Of a stretch of DNA of 64,000 nt, positions 16,780 through 26,115 are shown one piece after another (the first letter of the stretch is position 1; every line of letters starts with the position of its first letter). The stretch is from Bradyrhizobium australiense. GTDB taxonomy: Bacteria > Pseudomonadota > Alphaproteobacteria > Rhizobiales > Xanthobacteraceae. The stretch covers positions 186,001 to 250,000 of the forward strand of contig NZ_JAAVLX010000005.1 of the NCBI RefSeq assembly GCF_013114825.1. The letters run 5' to 3'. The notes beneath the pieces were generated by a model. The model searched no databases, had not been told where the DNA came from, and saw only the letters and a list, made by a program, of their open reading frames with translations. The position numbers and the translations under genes are program-made.

Positions 16780-17544
16780 TTATGCCGGAACGTCGGCGAG
16801 TTTCTCGACTGCGGTTCGGTGCAAATCGTGCTGCTGCTGCAGCATCGCCGAGATCTGCGTGTAGGTGCGCGTGATCTCGATCATGCGGCTCATTTCGTGG
16901 ACCGAATTGACGTTCGACTTCTCGATAAAACCCTGGCGGACCCGCGAGTTGGTGTCGGGCTGCGCGGCGCCGCCCTGGCCCGCGGAGTAGAGGTTGCCGC
17001 CTTCCTTGACGAGCTTCTGCGGGTCGGCAAACGAGACCAGCCGCAGCTTGCCGCGAACCGAGTCGGTGCGGCCGGTGCCCTCGAGGACCGTGATATTGCC
17101 GTCGGCTGCGATGTTGATCGCCTTGTCAGTCGGCTGGAATACGATCGGGCCGGAGTTGCCCAGCACCGGATCGCCGCTCGCGGTCACGAGCTGGCCCTGA
17201 TTGTTGATCTGAAGGCCGCCGTCGCGGGTGTAGCCTTCGCCGGCGGCCGTCTGCACCACCAGGAAGGCGTTGCCGTCGATCGCGACGTCGAGCGGGTTTT
17301 TGGTCTGCTCGGAGGGGCCGGCCGCGAAATCGTGGAAGGTGGCGCGGTCGTGCACGAAGGAGACGCGGCGGTCGGCGCGCACGAAATTGTCTTCATGCGC
17401 CGGCGAGCGCAGATATTCCTCGAACAGCGAGCGGTCGGCCTTGAAGCCGGTGGTGTTGATGTTCGCAACATTGTTGGCGACGACATCTAACTGCCGTTCC
17501 AGCGTCATCTGCCGCGAAAGTCCGACGAGAAGCATATTCTCCAT
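16780..17544 (-). CDS. flgF: Proximal rod protein FlgF
   Basis: Rod subunit, 254 residues from the ATG at 17544. An upstream in-frame ATG at 17625 would add 27 Gly/Arg/Pro-rich residues not seen in FlgF, and AAGGGGAGAA lies just before 17544. N-terminal rod motif: LSRQMTLERQLDVVANNVAN. C-terminal: SVHEMSRMIEITRTYTQISA. First gene of flgF-flgG-flgA-flgH. The region ahead has a minus-strand TTAACCCATT (17688-17697), possibly a CtrA half-site. Confidence 0.95.
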   Translation of the reverse strand: MENMLLVGLSRQMTLERQLDVVANNVANINTTGFKADRSLFEEYLRSPAHEDNFVRADRRVSFVHDRATFHDFAAGPSEQTKNPLDVAIDGNAFLVVQTAAGEGYTRDGGLQINNQGQLVTASGDPVLGNSGPIVFQPTDKAINIAADGNITVLEGTGRTDSVRGKLRLVSFADPQKLVKEGGNLYSAGQGGAAQPDTNSRVRQGFIEKSNVNSVHEMSRMIEITRTYTQISAMLQQQHDLHRTAVEKLADVPA

Positions 17545-17793
17545 CGGTGGTTCTCCCCTTGATCGATCCGAAGCAGGCTCTCCCAAGCCCGTGGTCCGGA
17601 TCCGTAAACCTTTGGGCTCTCCCAAGCCGGCAGGTCACGCCAGTTACTCAGCGAAAGCCGTGCCAAGTCGGGAAATACTGATTTTCTAATGGGTTAAGCG
17701 TTTTTCGGAGCGCAGGGCGGGCGGCAGAAAGGTCTTGTTGACCATGTTTGCCCGGCAGATTTTTCCTACTTGGGCGCTAATGGAAAGGTTCCG

Positions 17794-17801
17794 TTAACCA
17801 T
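17794..17801. promoter_or_regulatory. CtrA half-site upstream of fliL
   Basis: TTAACCAT, followed by TATTAC, lies 126 bp before the fliL start; the second half-site is imperfect. The fliLM operon is a CtrA target in Caulobacter. Confidence 0.35.
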
Positions 17802-17927
17802 TATTACCCTAGCGTTGCACGTGTAGAGGGCGCGTGTGCGCTGGCGGCTTTTGTTTCGCGTTGTGGGGGCATCGTTACCCAGGCTGGTGGCAACCGCGTT
17901 CGTTCCCAGATGGAAGCGGGCGGGGCA

Positions 17928-18419
17928 ATGGCTGACAATGAGCAGGCGGAAGGCGCAGACGGCGCAGAAGCCGCATCATCGAAAAAAGGTAAGCTCAAGC
18001 TAATCATTGCGGTCGCCGGATTCGTCGCTATCCTTGGCGCCGGTGCCGGCTGGTTTTTCCTGATGCGCGGCCATGGCGAAGAGAAGCACGCCGAAGCGCC
18101 GCCGCCGAAACCGCCGTCCTTCGTCGAAGTACCCGACATGATGGTCAACCTGGTCGGCGCGCCCGGCGAGCGGGTGCAATATCTCCGCGTCAAGGTCGTG
18201 CTCGAGATCAAGGAAGAGAAGCAAGTGGAGGCGATCAAGCCGAACCTGCCGCGCGTCACCGACCTGTTCCAGACCTACCTGCGCGAATTGCGCCCCTCCG
18301 ATATCAACGGTTCGGCGGGCCTGTTTCGCCTCAAGGAAGAGCTGACTAAACGCGTCAACAACGCGGTGGCGCCGCAGCAGGTGAGCGCCGTGCTGTTCAA
18401 GGAAATCGTCGTGCAGTGA
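17928..18419 (+). CDS. fliL: Flagellar basal body protein FliL
   Basis: A 163-residue single-span inner-membrane protein around the stator-rotor interface. Cytoplasmic N-terminus rich in Glu/Ala, a membrane helix at about residues 25-45 (LIIAVAGFVAILGAGAGWFF), then a periplasmic FliL domain (VPDMMVNLVG...VQYLRVKVVLEI, LFQTYLRELRPSDINGS). The ATG at 17910 would add six residues; 17928 is preferred. It precedes fliM by 18 bp. Confidence 0.93.
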   Translation: MADNEQAEGADGAEAASSKKGKLKLIIAVAGFVAILGAGAGWFFLMRGHGEEKHAEAPPPKPPSFVEVPDMMVNLVGAPGERVQYLRVKVVLEIKEEKQVEAIKPNLPRVTDLFQTYLRELRPSDINGSAGLFRLKEELTKRVNNAVAPQQVSAVLFKEIVVQ

Positions 18420-18437
18420 TGGGGCGGATCTAGCATC

Positions 18438-19640
18438 ATGGCCGGCAACCAAGACCAGATGGACCAGGACGCCATTGCCGCGCAATGGGAAGCCTCGCTC
18501 GATTCCGAGGATCCCGCGGCGGCCGCGGAGGAGGCTGCCGCAAATGAACTCTCCGAGAGCATGGCGCTGCAGTGGGCAGCCATGGTCGAGGATGGCGGCC
18601 GCGAATTCGGCAACAAGAATTCCGGCGAGCGGGTTCTGTCGCAGGAAGAAATCGACAATCTGCTCGGCTTCACCGTCGGCGATGTCAATCTCGACGACCA
18701 TTCCGGCATTCGCGCCATCATCGATTCGGCGATGGTGTCCTACGAGCGTCTGCCGATGCTCGAAATCGTGTTCGACCGCCTGGTGCGTCTGATGACCACG
18801 AGCTTGCGCAACTTCACCTCCGACAACGTCGAAGTCTCGCTCGACCGCATCACCTCGGTTCGCTTCGGCGACTACATGAACTCAATTCCCTTGCCGGCCG
18901 TGCTCAGCGTGTTCAAGGCCGAGGAGTGGGAAAATTTCGGTCTTGCCACCGTCGATTCCAGCCTGATCTATTCGATCATCGACGTGCTGCTCGGCGGCCG
19001 CCGCGGCCAGACTTCGCTGCGCATCGAGGGCCGGCCCTACACCACGATCGAAACCAACCTGGTCAAGCGGCTGGTCGAGGTCGTGCTGGCCGATGCCGAA
19101 CAGGCGTTCCGGCCGCTGTCGCCGGTGACGTTCTCGATCGACCGGCTGGAAACCAATCCGCGCTTCGCCGCGATCTCCAGGCCCGCCAACGCCGCGATCC
19201 TGGTGCGGCTGCGCATCGACATGGAAGACCGCGGCGGCAATATAGAACTGCTGCTGCCCTACGCTACCATCGAGCCGATCCGCCCGGTTCTGCTCCAGAT
19301 GTTCATGGGCGAAAAGTTCGGCCGCGATCCGATCTGGGAAGGGCATTTCGCGACCGAAGTGGCGCAGGCCGAGATAGCCGTCGATGCTGTGCTCTATGAG
19401 GCCGACATTCCGCTCAAGCATTTGATGAAGCTGAAGGTCGGCGACACCCTGCCGCTGGAAATGCGCCCCGACGCGCTGGTGCAGGTCCGCTGTGGCAACG
19501 TGCTCCTGACCGAAGGGCGGATGGGCCGGGTCGGTGACCGCGTCGCCATCCGCGTAACCAAGCAGTTGCGTAAACCCAATACCACCTTCGCGATGTTCGA
19601 GAAGGCCGACGAACAAACCAAGTTGATGGAGGCACAATGA
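18438..19640 (+). CDS. fliM: Flagellar motor switch protein FliM
   Basis: A 400-residue C-ring protein that sets rotation direction. The EIDNLLGF motif, which corresponds to the CheY-P binding peptide at the extreme N-terminus of most FliM proteins, is at residues 70-77 here, after an acidic Ala-rich extension containing two related segments (AAQWEASLDSED and ALQWAAMVEDG). The middle domain (about 100-290) and the C-terminal SPOA domain (DIPLKHLMKLKVGDTLPLEM) are standard. Its stop overlaps the next ATG (ATGA). Confidence 0.96.
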   Translation: MAGNQDQMDQDAIAAQWEASLDSEDPAAAAEEAAANELSESMALQWAAMVEDGGREFGNKNSGERVLSQEEIDNLLGFTVGDVNLDDHSGIRAIIDSAMVSYERLPMLEIVFDRLVRLMTTSLRNFTSDNVEVSLDRITSVRFGDYMNSIPLPAVLSVFKAEEWENFGLATVDSSLIYSIIDVLLGGRRGQTSLRIEGRPYTTIETNLVKRLVEVVLADAEQAFRPLSPVTFSIDRLETNPRFAAISRPANAAILVRLRIDMEDRGGNIELLLPYATIEPIRPVLLQMFMGEKFGRDPIWEGHFATEVAQAEIAVDAVLYEADIPLKHLMKLKVGDTLPLEMRPDALVQVRCGNVLLTEGRMGRVGDRVAIRVTKQLRKPNTTFAMFEKADEQTKLMEAQ

Positions 19641-20074
19641 GTCATTCCCTTGGCATTGTGATCGAGAGTTTGGTGGCGGTGCTGCTGATGCTCACGATCG
19701 GCTATTGCATGCTGCTCAACAAACGCTTGAAGCGGCTGAAGGCGGACGAGCATTCGCTGAAAGCCACGATCGCGGAACTGATCACCGCGACCGAAATCGC
19801 CGAGCGGGCGATCGGCGGCCTCAAGCACACGGTGCGCGACGTCAACGAGAATCTCGGCAGCCAGCTCGCCGCTGCGACCCAGATGGCGGGGCACCTGAAG
19901 AACATGCTGGCCGAAAGCGACGGCGTCATTCGCCGGTTGTCCAAGATCGCGATCGCGGCGCGGCCCTCGCAAGAAGCCGAAACCGCAGCACCGAGGGTAT
20001 CTACAGCCAAGGCGGTAGCCGCGGCGGCTGAAGCATTCTCCGAACGCCGAAGGGCCAGTGGCCTCGCCGCATGA
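19637..20074 (+). CDS. DUF6468 membrane protein of the fliLM operon
   Basis: A 145-residue protein with one N-terminal membrane helix (residues 6-27) followed by a long coiled-coil region (HSLKATIAELITATEIAERA). It is the conserved alphaproteobacterial DUF6468 gene found after fliM. It overlaps fliM and motE by ATGA at both ends, so its amount is coupled to the motor proteins. A structural role beside the motor is likely but unproven. Confidence 0.85.
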   Translation: MSHSLGIVIESLVAVLLMLTIGYCMLLNKRLKRLKADEHSLKATIAELITATEIAERAIGGLKHTVRDVNENLGSQLAAATQMAGHLKNMLAESDGVIRRLSKIAIAARPSQEAETAAPRVSTAKAVAAAAEAFSERRRASGLAA

Positions 20075-20853
20075 AGTCGTTTCGCGACATCCGCGTCATT
20101 CCGGTCGTGCTGGTCGCGATCTTCGGCCTTGCTGTGCTGAAGGTCGCCGGCCTCGTGATCGATGGCGGATACGTATTCGATTATCAGGTCAGCCAGCCGG
20201 CCAAGCGCTCCTGGGCGCAGGACAATCTGGGCTACCCCGGCGGCCCCAGGTCTGAGCCCGCCGACATCACCGGTTCGGTCAAGAAGGAAGAGAAAAAGGA
20301 AGAGGCGCCGAAACCGGCCGCGCCGGCTACCGAGGCGCCCAAGTCCGACGGCGTCGTGGTGTTTCCCGACCCGAATCCGCAATCGGTGTCGCCGTCGGAA
20401 CGCGCCATCCTGGAACGGCTGCAGGCGCGGCGCCAGGAACTGGAGCAGCGCGCGCGTGAAATCGAAATTCGCGAAAGCCTTCTGAAATCAGCCGAGAAGC
20501 GCATCGAGGGCCGCGTCGAGGAAATGAAGGCCACCGAGGCCCGGATATCGACAGCGAGCGGGCAAAAGGCCGAACAGGACGCTGCGCGCTTCAAAGGCAT
20601 TATCACGATGTATGAGGGCATGAAGCCGAAAGACGCCGCCAAGGTGTTCGACCGGCTGGAAATGTCCGTGCTCTACGAAATCGCCTCGCAGATTGCGCCG
20701 CGCAAGATGTCGGACATTCTGGGCCTGATGCAGCCGGAAGCGGCCGAACGGCTGACAGTCGAACTGGCCCGCCGCGCCGGCACCGATAAGTCCACGTCCA
20801 CAGCCGAGTTGCCGAAAATCGAAGGCAAGATCCTGCAGCAAAAGCTGAATTGA
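20071..20853 (+). CDS. motE: MotE-like flagellar protein
   Basis: A 260-residue protein with an N-terminal membrane helix (residues 9-27), a Lys/Glu/Pro linker, a coiled coil (about 105-165: ERAILERLQARRQELEQRA) and a C-terminal MgtE-N-like helical domain (FKGIITMYEGMKPKDAAKVF, LYEIASQIAPRKMSDILGLM). This is the layout of MotE, the periplasmic chaperone of the stator protein MotC in rhizobia. It overlaps DUF6468 by four bases. No motB/motC lies in the window. Confidence 0.85.
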   Translation: MKSFRDIRVIPVVLVAIFGLAVLKVAGLVIDGGYVFDYQVSQPAKRSWAQDNLGYPGGPRSEPADITGSVKKEEKKEEAPKPAAPATEAPKSDGVVVFPDPNPQSVSPSERAILERLQARRQELEQRAREIEIRESLLKSAEKRIEGRVEEMKATEARISTASGQKAEQDAARFKGIITMYEGMKPKDAAKVFDRLEMSVLYEIASQIAPRKMSDILGLMQPEAAERLTVELARRAGTDKSTSTAELPKIEGKILQQKLN

Positions 20854-20894
20854 CGCAGGATGGCGGCCCGGCAAAGGGTATTGACGCCGTCCGG

Positions 20895-21338
20895 TCAGAA
20901 CCTGCGCGGTCCTGACGAGACGAACGAGCGGTGGGCTACGGCAAGCGCGCCGCGCTCGTTGGTTTCAAGGGCGATTTTCTGCGCCAGCATGACATCGCCG
21001 GCGACGAGGTCGCCATCGGGAACAAAGCACCATTTGCAGACATGCTGGCCGGTGCCGCTGATTTCCTCGATGTTCGTCTGCGTCCCATGATGGATCCGAT
21101 AGCGCGTCCCGGTGTGGCTGCCGGTGACGTCGAAATATCGGAAACGCTCATAAGAGGCGCGCTGCTTCGGCGAGAGCCAATCCTTCAAGAGCGTCAGGGC
21201 TCGCGCCTCGGTCTCGAAGCGAAACGATTTGCTGCAGGAACCGGACCGCGCCACTGCCAGCGAAAGCGCTGACAGCAGCACCGTACCGAGCAACGCCAGG
21301 ACGAACGAGCATATCGCAAGTACGATCTGCTGGGTCAC
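20895..21338 (-). CDS. Hypothetical membrane-anchored protein
   Basis: A 147-residue protein with an N-terminal membrane helix (residues 5-28) and a soluble part with RALTLLKDWLSPKQRASYER, then FDVTGSHTGTRYRIHHGT and a CKWC pair near residue 103. I do not recognise a named domain; the pattern looks like a compact conserved rhizobial protein. It lies 5 bp after the gene at 21344, on the strand opposite motE. Confidence 0.75.
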   Translation of the reverse strand: MTQQIVLAICSFVLALLGTVLLSALSLAVARSGSCSKSFRFETEARALTLLKDWLSPKQRASYERFRYFDVTGSHTGTRYRIHHGTQTNIEEISGTGQHVCKWCFVPDGDLVAGDVMLAQKIALETNERGALAVAHRSFVSSGPRRF

Positions 21339-21343
21339 TGCCG

Positions 21344-21565
21344 TCAGCCGCCAACAAGACGCGGATAAAACAGCGTTTCCTCCGCCGTCGGATCAAACGA
21401 GCGGATTACCCGTTGCTCGCCGGGCCCCGTTCGGACCGCGGCCGTAAAACCTGCACCGGTCAATTCCATAAAGCGCCGCTCGGCCTTTTCGACCTCTGCG
21501 CGGTCATGGATGTCGAATGTATGCCGGGTGTCGCCGGTACGATCCATCACGATCTGGGTTGCCAT
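21344..21565 (-). CDS. Small hypothetical protein
   Basis: A 73-residue soluble protein starting MATQIVMDRTGDTRHTFDIH. The open frame extends 30 codons upstream, but that part looks non-coding. Residues 20-45 (RAEVEKAERRFMELTGAGFT) form an amphipathic helix and the end (RSFDPTAEETLFYPRLVGG) is conserved-looking. It resembles small proteins of unknown function frequent in Bradyrhizobium. Operon with the gene at 20895. Confidence 0.75.
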   Translation of the reverse strand: MATQIVMDRTGDTRHTFDIHDRAEVEKAERRFMELTGAGFTAAVRTGPGEQRVIRSFDPTAEETLFYPRLVGG

Positions 21566-21863
21566 TTCACGCACTCCGAATTTGGCTGCCTGAGGAAGGT
21601 TGGCAGACCCGGGAGCTTTGGTTGATCGATTGGTGGCCGCACATCCCGGGTCCATGCCTCTCCTAAAACGGGACGGCCGAAGTTGGTTCCATTCATCGCG
21701 CGATAATGATTCTGATCATGGGCGTGGGGCAGTGTGATCACGATTACTGCAGCCGCGAGCCCCGCGACTGTCCGCGGGATGAGGCCGAAAAGAGACGCAT
21801 CCCAATGTGCGACGCTCCGCCTGGGTCCGCGCCGGCGCCTTCAGCGAAATCAATGAGTTGACG

Positions 21864-21878
21864 TTAACAAAGCCTTAA
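21864..21878. promoter_or_regulatory. CtrA box upstream of the large TPR gene
   Basis: Exact TTAA-CAAAGCC-TTAA (TTAA-N7-TTAA), 76 bp before the ATG at 21955 and 130 bp before the alternative start at 22009. Confidence 0.6.
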
Positions 21879-21954
21879 GTCGGCCAATTCAAGATTCAAA
21901 ACCGCAGGCGAGAGCGCTTCGCCGCAGAATCATTGAGGCCACGAGATTTCCGGG

Positions 21955-24900
21955 ATGGGGCAAACGGCTGCCGCTGGAACTGGATCGCAGGGCCGCGCTT
22001 TGGCGCGGATGGCCCGGCTTTGCCTTGGCTGGCCGCTCGCTGTTGTCCTGTTGCTCGCCGGGTTCGCTATTTCGCAGCCCTGCCGGGCCGATGATCCCGT
22101 GAGGGGGGAGGCCACCTTCACGTCCGGAGGCGGCTTCGCGCGCCTGGTATTGAAGCTGGCCGAGGACGTCGAATCCGACGTTTCGACCGCGGGTTCGATC
22201 ATTATCATCCACTTCAAGCGCCCGGTGGATATTCCCGTCGACAAATTGTCGGATGCCGTCCCCGATTATGTCGGCTCGGCGCGGCGCGATCCAGACGGCA
22301 CGGCGATCCGGCTATCGCTGGCGCGGCGGGCAACCGTCAACACCATGACGGCGGGGGAGCGGATTTTCGTCGATTTCCTGCCTGATAATTGGACCGGTCC
22401 GCCGCCCGCGCTTCCTGCCGCGGTCGTTCGCGAACTGGCGGAGCGGGCGCGGGCCGCCGAGCGCGCGCTTCGCGCGCAGCTTGCGGTCGCATCCGCGAAA
22501 AAGAAGCCGCCGGTGCGTGTCCGCGCGTCGGTGCAGCCGACCTTCGTCCGCTTCGTGTTCGAAATGCCCGAGGGCGTCAACGTCTCGTCGGTGCTGAACG
22601 ATCAGAAGCTGACGCTGCAGTTCAACAGCGTGCTCAATTTCGACCTGGCGGATGCTAAGGTGGCGGCGCCGCCGAACATCGCCTCGATCAACCAGCGGGC
22701 CGACGTCGACTCGTCCGCCGTCGACATCGTGCTGATCGGCGAGGTCGACGTGCATTCGTTCCGCGAGGAAAAGAACTATGTGATCGACGTCGCCTTCCAG
22801 CAGGTTGAAAAGCCCACTCTGGCCGAAACGCATGCAGCCAAACCGGTCGTGCCGGCCAAGCCGGGACCCGCCTCGCGAATTTCGCGCGACGAGGCGCTGA
22901 AGGAATCGCCGCCACCGCAGCAGCCGGCCGAGATTCCGCCAGTTACTTCGGAGATGATTGCCGAACAGGCCAGGATCGAAATCAAGCCCGCGCAGGTGAA
23001 CGAAGCACCAGCCGCTGCGCAGGCCGCAATCCCTGCCATCGAAAAGGCGTCTCCGGTCAATGGCAACGCAATTCCCGCGACCGAGAAGATGGCTGCTGCA
23101 CCGGAACAAACGTCGTCTCCGGCGGAAGCTGCGAAAGCGGCGCAGCCCGCCGAACCGATTCAGGCCGCCGCGGGAGCGCCAAAGCCCGTGGCTCCCAAGC
23201 AGGCTCAGCCCTCCGCGGAGCCGCCGACGAAGGCCGCGCCGGCAGCGTCCAGTCCGTCGCCGGAAAGTGGTGCCAAGGACAAGACGCCAAGCGTTGAGGC
23301 GAGGCGTGACAGCGACGGACTGCGCGTGACGTTCTCCTTTGCCGCGCCGACCCCGGCTGCGCTGTTCCGCCGTGCCGACACGGTGTGGCTGGTGTTCGAT
23401 CAGACCAAGCCGGTCGATATCGAACCGATTCGTAGCAAGGGTGGGGCCATCATCGGCGATGTCAGCCGGCTGCCGCTGGAAAAGGGCCAAGCCATCCGTA
23501 TCCGCCTCAACCGGCCGCAGATCCCTTCGCTCGACAGCGAAGGCCGCGCCAACGGCGCCGAGTGGACGCTGACTTTCGCCGACCGCGGCCAGACGCCGCC
23601 GCTCCCGCTGATGGTGCTGCGGAACATTACCGATCCCGCGCTCGCCAATCTCACCGTGCCGCTGGCCAATCCCGGCGCGATGCACCGGCTGGTCGATCCC
23701 GACGCAGGCGATACGCTGTGGGTCGTGACCGCGCCGCCACCGACCCGCGGCCTCATCAAGCGCCAGGATTTCGTCGAACTGTCGCTGCTGGAATCCGTGC
23801 ATGGCGTGGTGGTGCATCCGAACTCCGACGATATCACCGCCGAGGTCGGCGCCGACAAGGTGATGCTCGGCCGGCCCGGCGGATTGACGCTGTCGTCCGC
23901 CGACGTCGCGGTCGAACGCGCCACCGCGGCAGTGAGGCCGCTGTTCGACGCCGATGAATGGCGCAAGAACCGGGAAGAAAAGTTTCTTGCCCGGCTGGAT
24001 GCGCTGACCAAGGCCGCGGCCGCCGCGGGGCACGAGCAAAAGACGCACGCCCGCCTCGAACTTGCGAACTTCTACATGTCGCGCGGCATGTATCAGGAGG
24101 CGAGAGGGGTGACCAACCTCATCCTCTCCGAGACCGTCCCAGGGAACGAAGATGCCGCCGTGCTGATGGTGCATGCGGTGGCCAGCATCCTGATCGGCCA
24201 TCCCGAGCACGCGCTGAAAGATCTTGCCAATCCGGCGGTCGGCAACGGCTACGATTCCCAATTGTGGAAAGGGTTCGCGTTCGCCCGTCAGGAAAAATGG
24301 GCGGATGCGCGTGAAAAGTTCAAGAACGCCGAATTCTCGATCGCCGCGCTGCCGCCGGAACTGCAGCGCATCGTTACGGCAGACGCAATGCGGGCTTCGC
24401 TCGAGGTGAAGGATTATGCCAGTGCCTCGCGGCGGCGCAGCGAACTCGAGGTGATCGGTATTCCAAACGAGATGAAGCCCGAAATGGCGGTGCTGCGCGG
24501 GCGCCTCGCCGAGGCGCTGGGACACGAAAAGGACGCGCTCGACGCCTACAGGTTTGCGGCGCAGTCCCGCGACCGGCAGGCGTCTGCGGAGGCGAGGCTG
24601 CTGGAGGCTCTGCTGCGGTACCGGCGCGGTGAAGTCGGCCGGACCGAATTGATGCGCGAAATGGAGACATTGTCGGTCATCTGGCGTGGCGACGAGATCG
24701 AGTTAAAGGCGCTGAACAAGCTGACCCAGATCTACGGCGAAAACGGCCGCTATGCCGAGGCGCTCGCCGCCGCCAAGACCGCGACGAAGCTGCAGCCCAA
24801 CTCCGAACTGTCGCGGCAGGGTCAGGATGTCGCGTCCGCGCTGTTCATCGAACTTTATCTCGGCCAAAAGGCCGACGACATGAAGCCGATCGATGCGCTC

Positions 24901-25728
24901 GCCATGTTCTATGAGTATCGCGAATTGACGCCGATCGGCCGGCGCGGCGATGAAATGATCCGGCGCCTCGCGGACCGGCTGGCAGCCGTCGACCTGCTCG
25001 ACCAGGCCGCCGAACTGTTGCAATACCAGGTCGACAAACGCCTCGAGGGCGCCGCGCGCGCGCAGGTGGCGGCCCGGCTGGCTATGGTCTACCTGGCCAA
25101 CCGCAAGCCGGACCGGGCGATTACGGCGCTGCGCCTGACGCGGATCGCTGATCTTTCCGGCGAATTACGGCAGCAGCGGCTACTCCTGGAGGCACGGGCC
25201 CAGAGCGATGTCGGTCGCCACGACCTCGCGCTCGACATCATCTCCAACATCACCGGCCGCGAAGCGATCCGGCTGCGCTCCGACATCTATTGGGCGTCGC
25301 GGCAGTGGCGGGAGGCTTCCGAACAGATTGAACTATACTACGCCGACCGCTGGCGCGATTTCAAACCGCTGAACGCCGCCGAGAAGAGTGACGTGATCCG
25401 CGCCGTGGTCGGCTATGCGCTGGCCGAGGATGCGATCGGCCTGGCTCGTTTTCGCGAGAAATACGCGCCCCTGATGACCGGCGAGGCCGACCGGTTCGCG
25501 TTCGAGACCGCGAGCAAGCCGGCTGCGTCCAACAGCACCGAATTCGCTTTGATTGCCAAGATGGCCGCCAGCGTCGACACGCTCGACGGCTTTATCCGCG
25601 AAATGAAGATCCGTTTCCCGGATGCCACCGCCCGCGCGCCGCTATCGCCGGAAATCTCCAGGGGCGAGCCGGTCCACACCGGCGCGCTCCCTGCGATTAT
25701 CGGCAAGAGCGCCAGCGCGGCGAGGTAA
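21955..25728 (+). CDS. Exported tetratricopeptide-repeat protein, 1257 residues
   Basis: A very large envelope protein. An export signal or anchor spans residues about 19-44 (start at 22009 possible). Residues 45-300 hold two beta-rich segments resembling AMIN domains (ARLVLKLAEDVESDVSTAGS; VRFVFEMPEGVNVSSVLNDQ), and a third (LRVTFSFAAPTPAALFRRAD) starts near 448. Between them lies a 150-residue Pro/Ala/Lys linker. Residues about 660-1240 are helical TPR-type repeats. It follows motE, and a CtrA box sits upstream, so a polar or flagellar function is likely. I cannot name it. Confidence 0.85.
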   Translation: MGQTAAAGTGSQGRALARMARLCLGWPLAVVLLLAGFAISQPCRADDPVRGEATFTSGGGFARLVLKLAEDVESDVSTAGSIIIIHFKRPVDIPVDKLSDAVPDYVGSARRDPDGTAIRLSLARRATVNTMTAGERIFVDFLPDNWTGPPPALPAAVVRELAERARAAERALRAQLAVASAKKKPPVRVRASVQPTFVRFVFEMPEGVNVSSVLNDQKLTLQFNSVLNFDLADAKVAAPPNIASINQRADVDSSAVDIVLIGEVDVHSFREEKNYVIDVAFQQVEKPTLAETHAAKPVVPAKPGPASRISRDEALKESPPPQQPAEIPPVTSEMIAEQARIEIKPAQVNEAPAAAQAAIPAIEKASPVNGNAIPATEKMAAAPEQTSSPAEAAKAAQPAEPIQAAAGAPKPVAPKQAQPSAEPPTKAAPAASSPSPESGAKDKTPSVEARRDSDGLRVTFSFAAPTPAALFRRADTVWLVFDQTKPVDIEPIRSKGGAIIGDVSRLPLEKGQAIRIRLNRPQIPSLDSEGRANGAEWTLTFADRGQTPPLPLMVLRNITDPALANLTVPLANPGAMHRLVDPDAGDTLWVVTAPPPTRGLIKRQDFVELSLLESVHGVVVHPNSDDITAEVGADKVMLGRPGGLTLSSADVAVERATAAVRPLFDADEWRKNREEKFLARLDALTKAAAAAGHEQKTHARLELANFYMSRGMYQEARGVTNLILSETVPGNEDAAVLMVHAVASILIGHPEHALKDLANPAVGNGYDSQLWKGFAFARQEKWADAREKFKNAEFSIAALPPELQRIVTADAMRASLEVKDYASASRRRSELEVIGIPNEMKPEMAVLRGRLAEALGHEKDALDAYRFAAQSRDRQASAEARLLEALLRYRRGEVGRTELMREMETLSVIWRGDEIELKALNKLTQIYGENGRYAEALAAAKTATKLQPNSELSRQGQDVASALFIELYLGQKADDMKPIDALAMFYEYRELTPIGRRGDEMIRRLADRLAAVDLLDQAAELLQYQVDKRLEGAARAQVAARLAMVYLANRKPDRAITALRLTRIADLSGELRQQRLLLEARAQSDVGRHDLALDIISNITGREAIRLRSDIYWASRQWREASEQIELYYADRWRDFKPLNAAEKSDVIRAVVGYALAEDAIGLARFREKYAPLMTGEADRFAFETASKPAASNSTEFALIAKMAASVDTLDGFIREMKIRFPDATARAPLSPEISRGEPVHTGALPAIIGKSASAAR

Positions 25729-26115
25729 CGGAAACCAAGCCTGCACCTCCGGTGAGAGCCGCAGCGGTTGCGCTAAACCTCCACGCGTTCATAATTCGTG
25801 AATTGAATTTGCCGCCGACCGGATCATGCTTGGGTCATCGATCGGTTCGCGTGTGACCGAATTTGACATCCAGATAATGGATGCCGGTTACCATCTCGGC
25901 GCCCCGAGTCGCCGTAATTGCACGCAACTTTCGAGCCGAGCTGACGCGGTCCCCTAGGTTATCAGTCAGCCCCACCTTCCTCTTTTTTGCGACGCGGAGA
26001 TGCGTGCTAAATCGCAGCTATTGGCTGACTCGCGAAGTGCATTAATTTCCTCAGGTTTCTGCGGTCGCGCGACGCCGCGATGGCTATCGATGTCTCGAAC
26101 TCCGGGACGAAAAAC
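25729..26115. other. Intergenic region without a supported gene
   Basis: About 390 bp, more AT-rich toward the right. No open frame with a ribosome site or family resemblance is seen. It should carry the promoter of the small membrane-anchored protein that follows. Confidence 0.4.

Noticed and set aside
22312..24525. 737-residue open frame on the minus strand
   Set aside because: Antisense shadow of the exported TPR gene; His/Arg/Gly-rich composition typical of a high-GC shadow.
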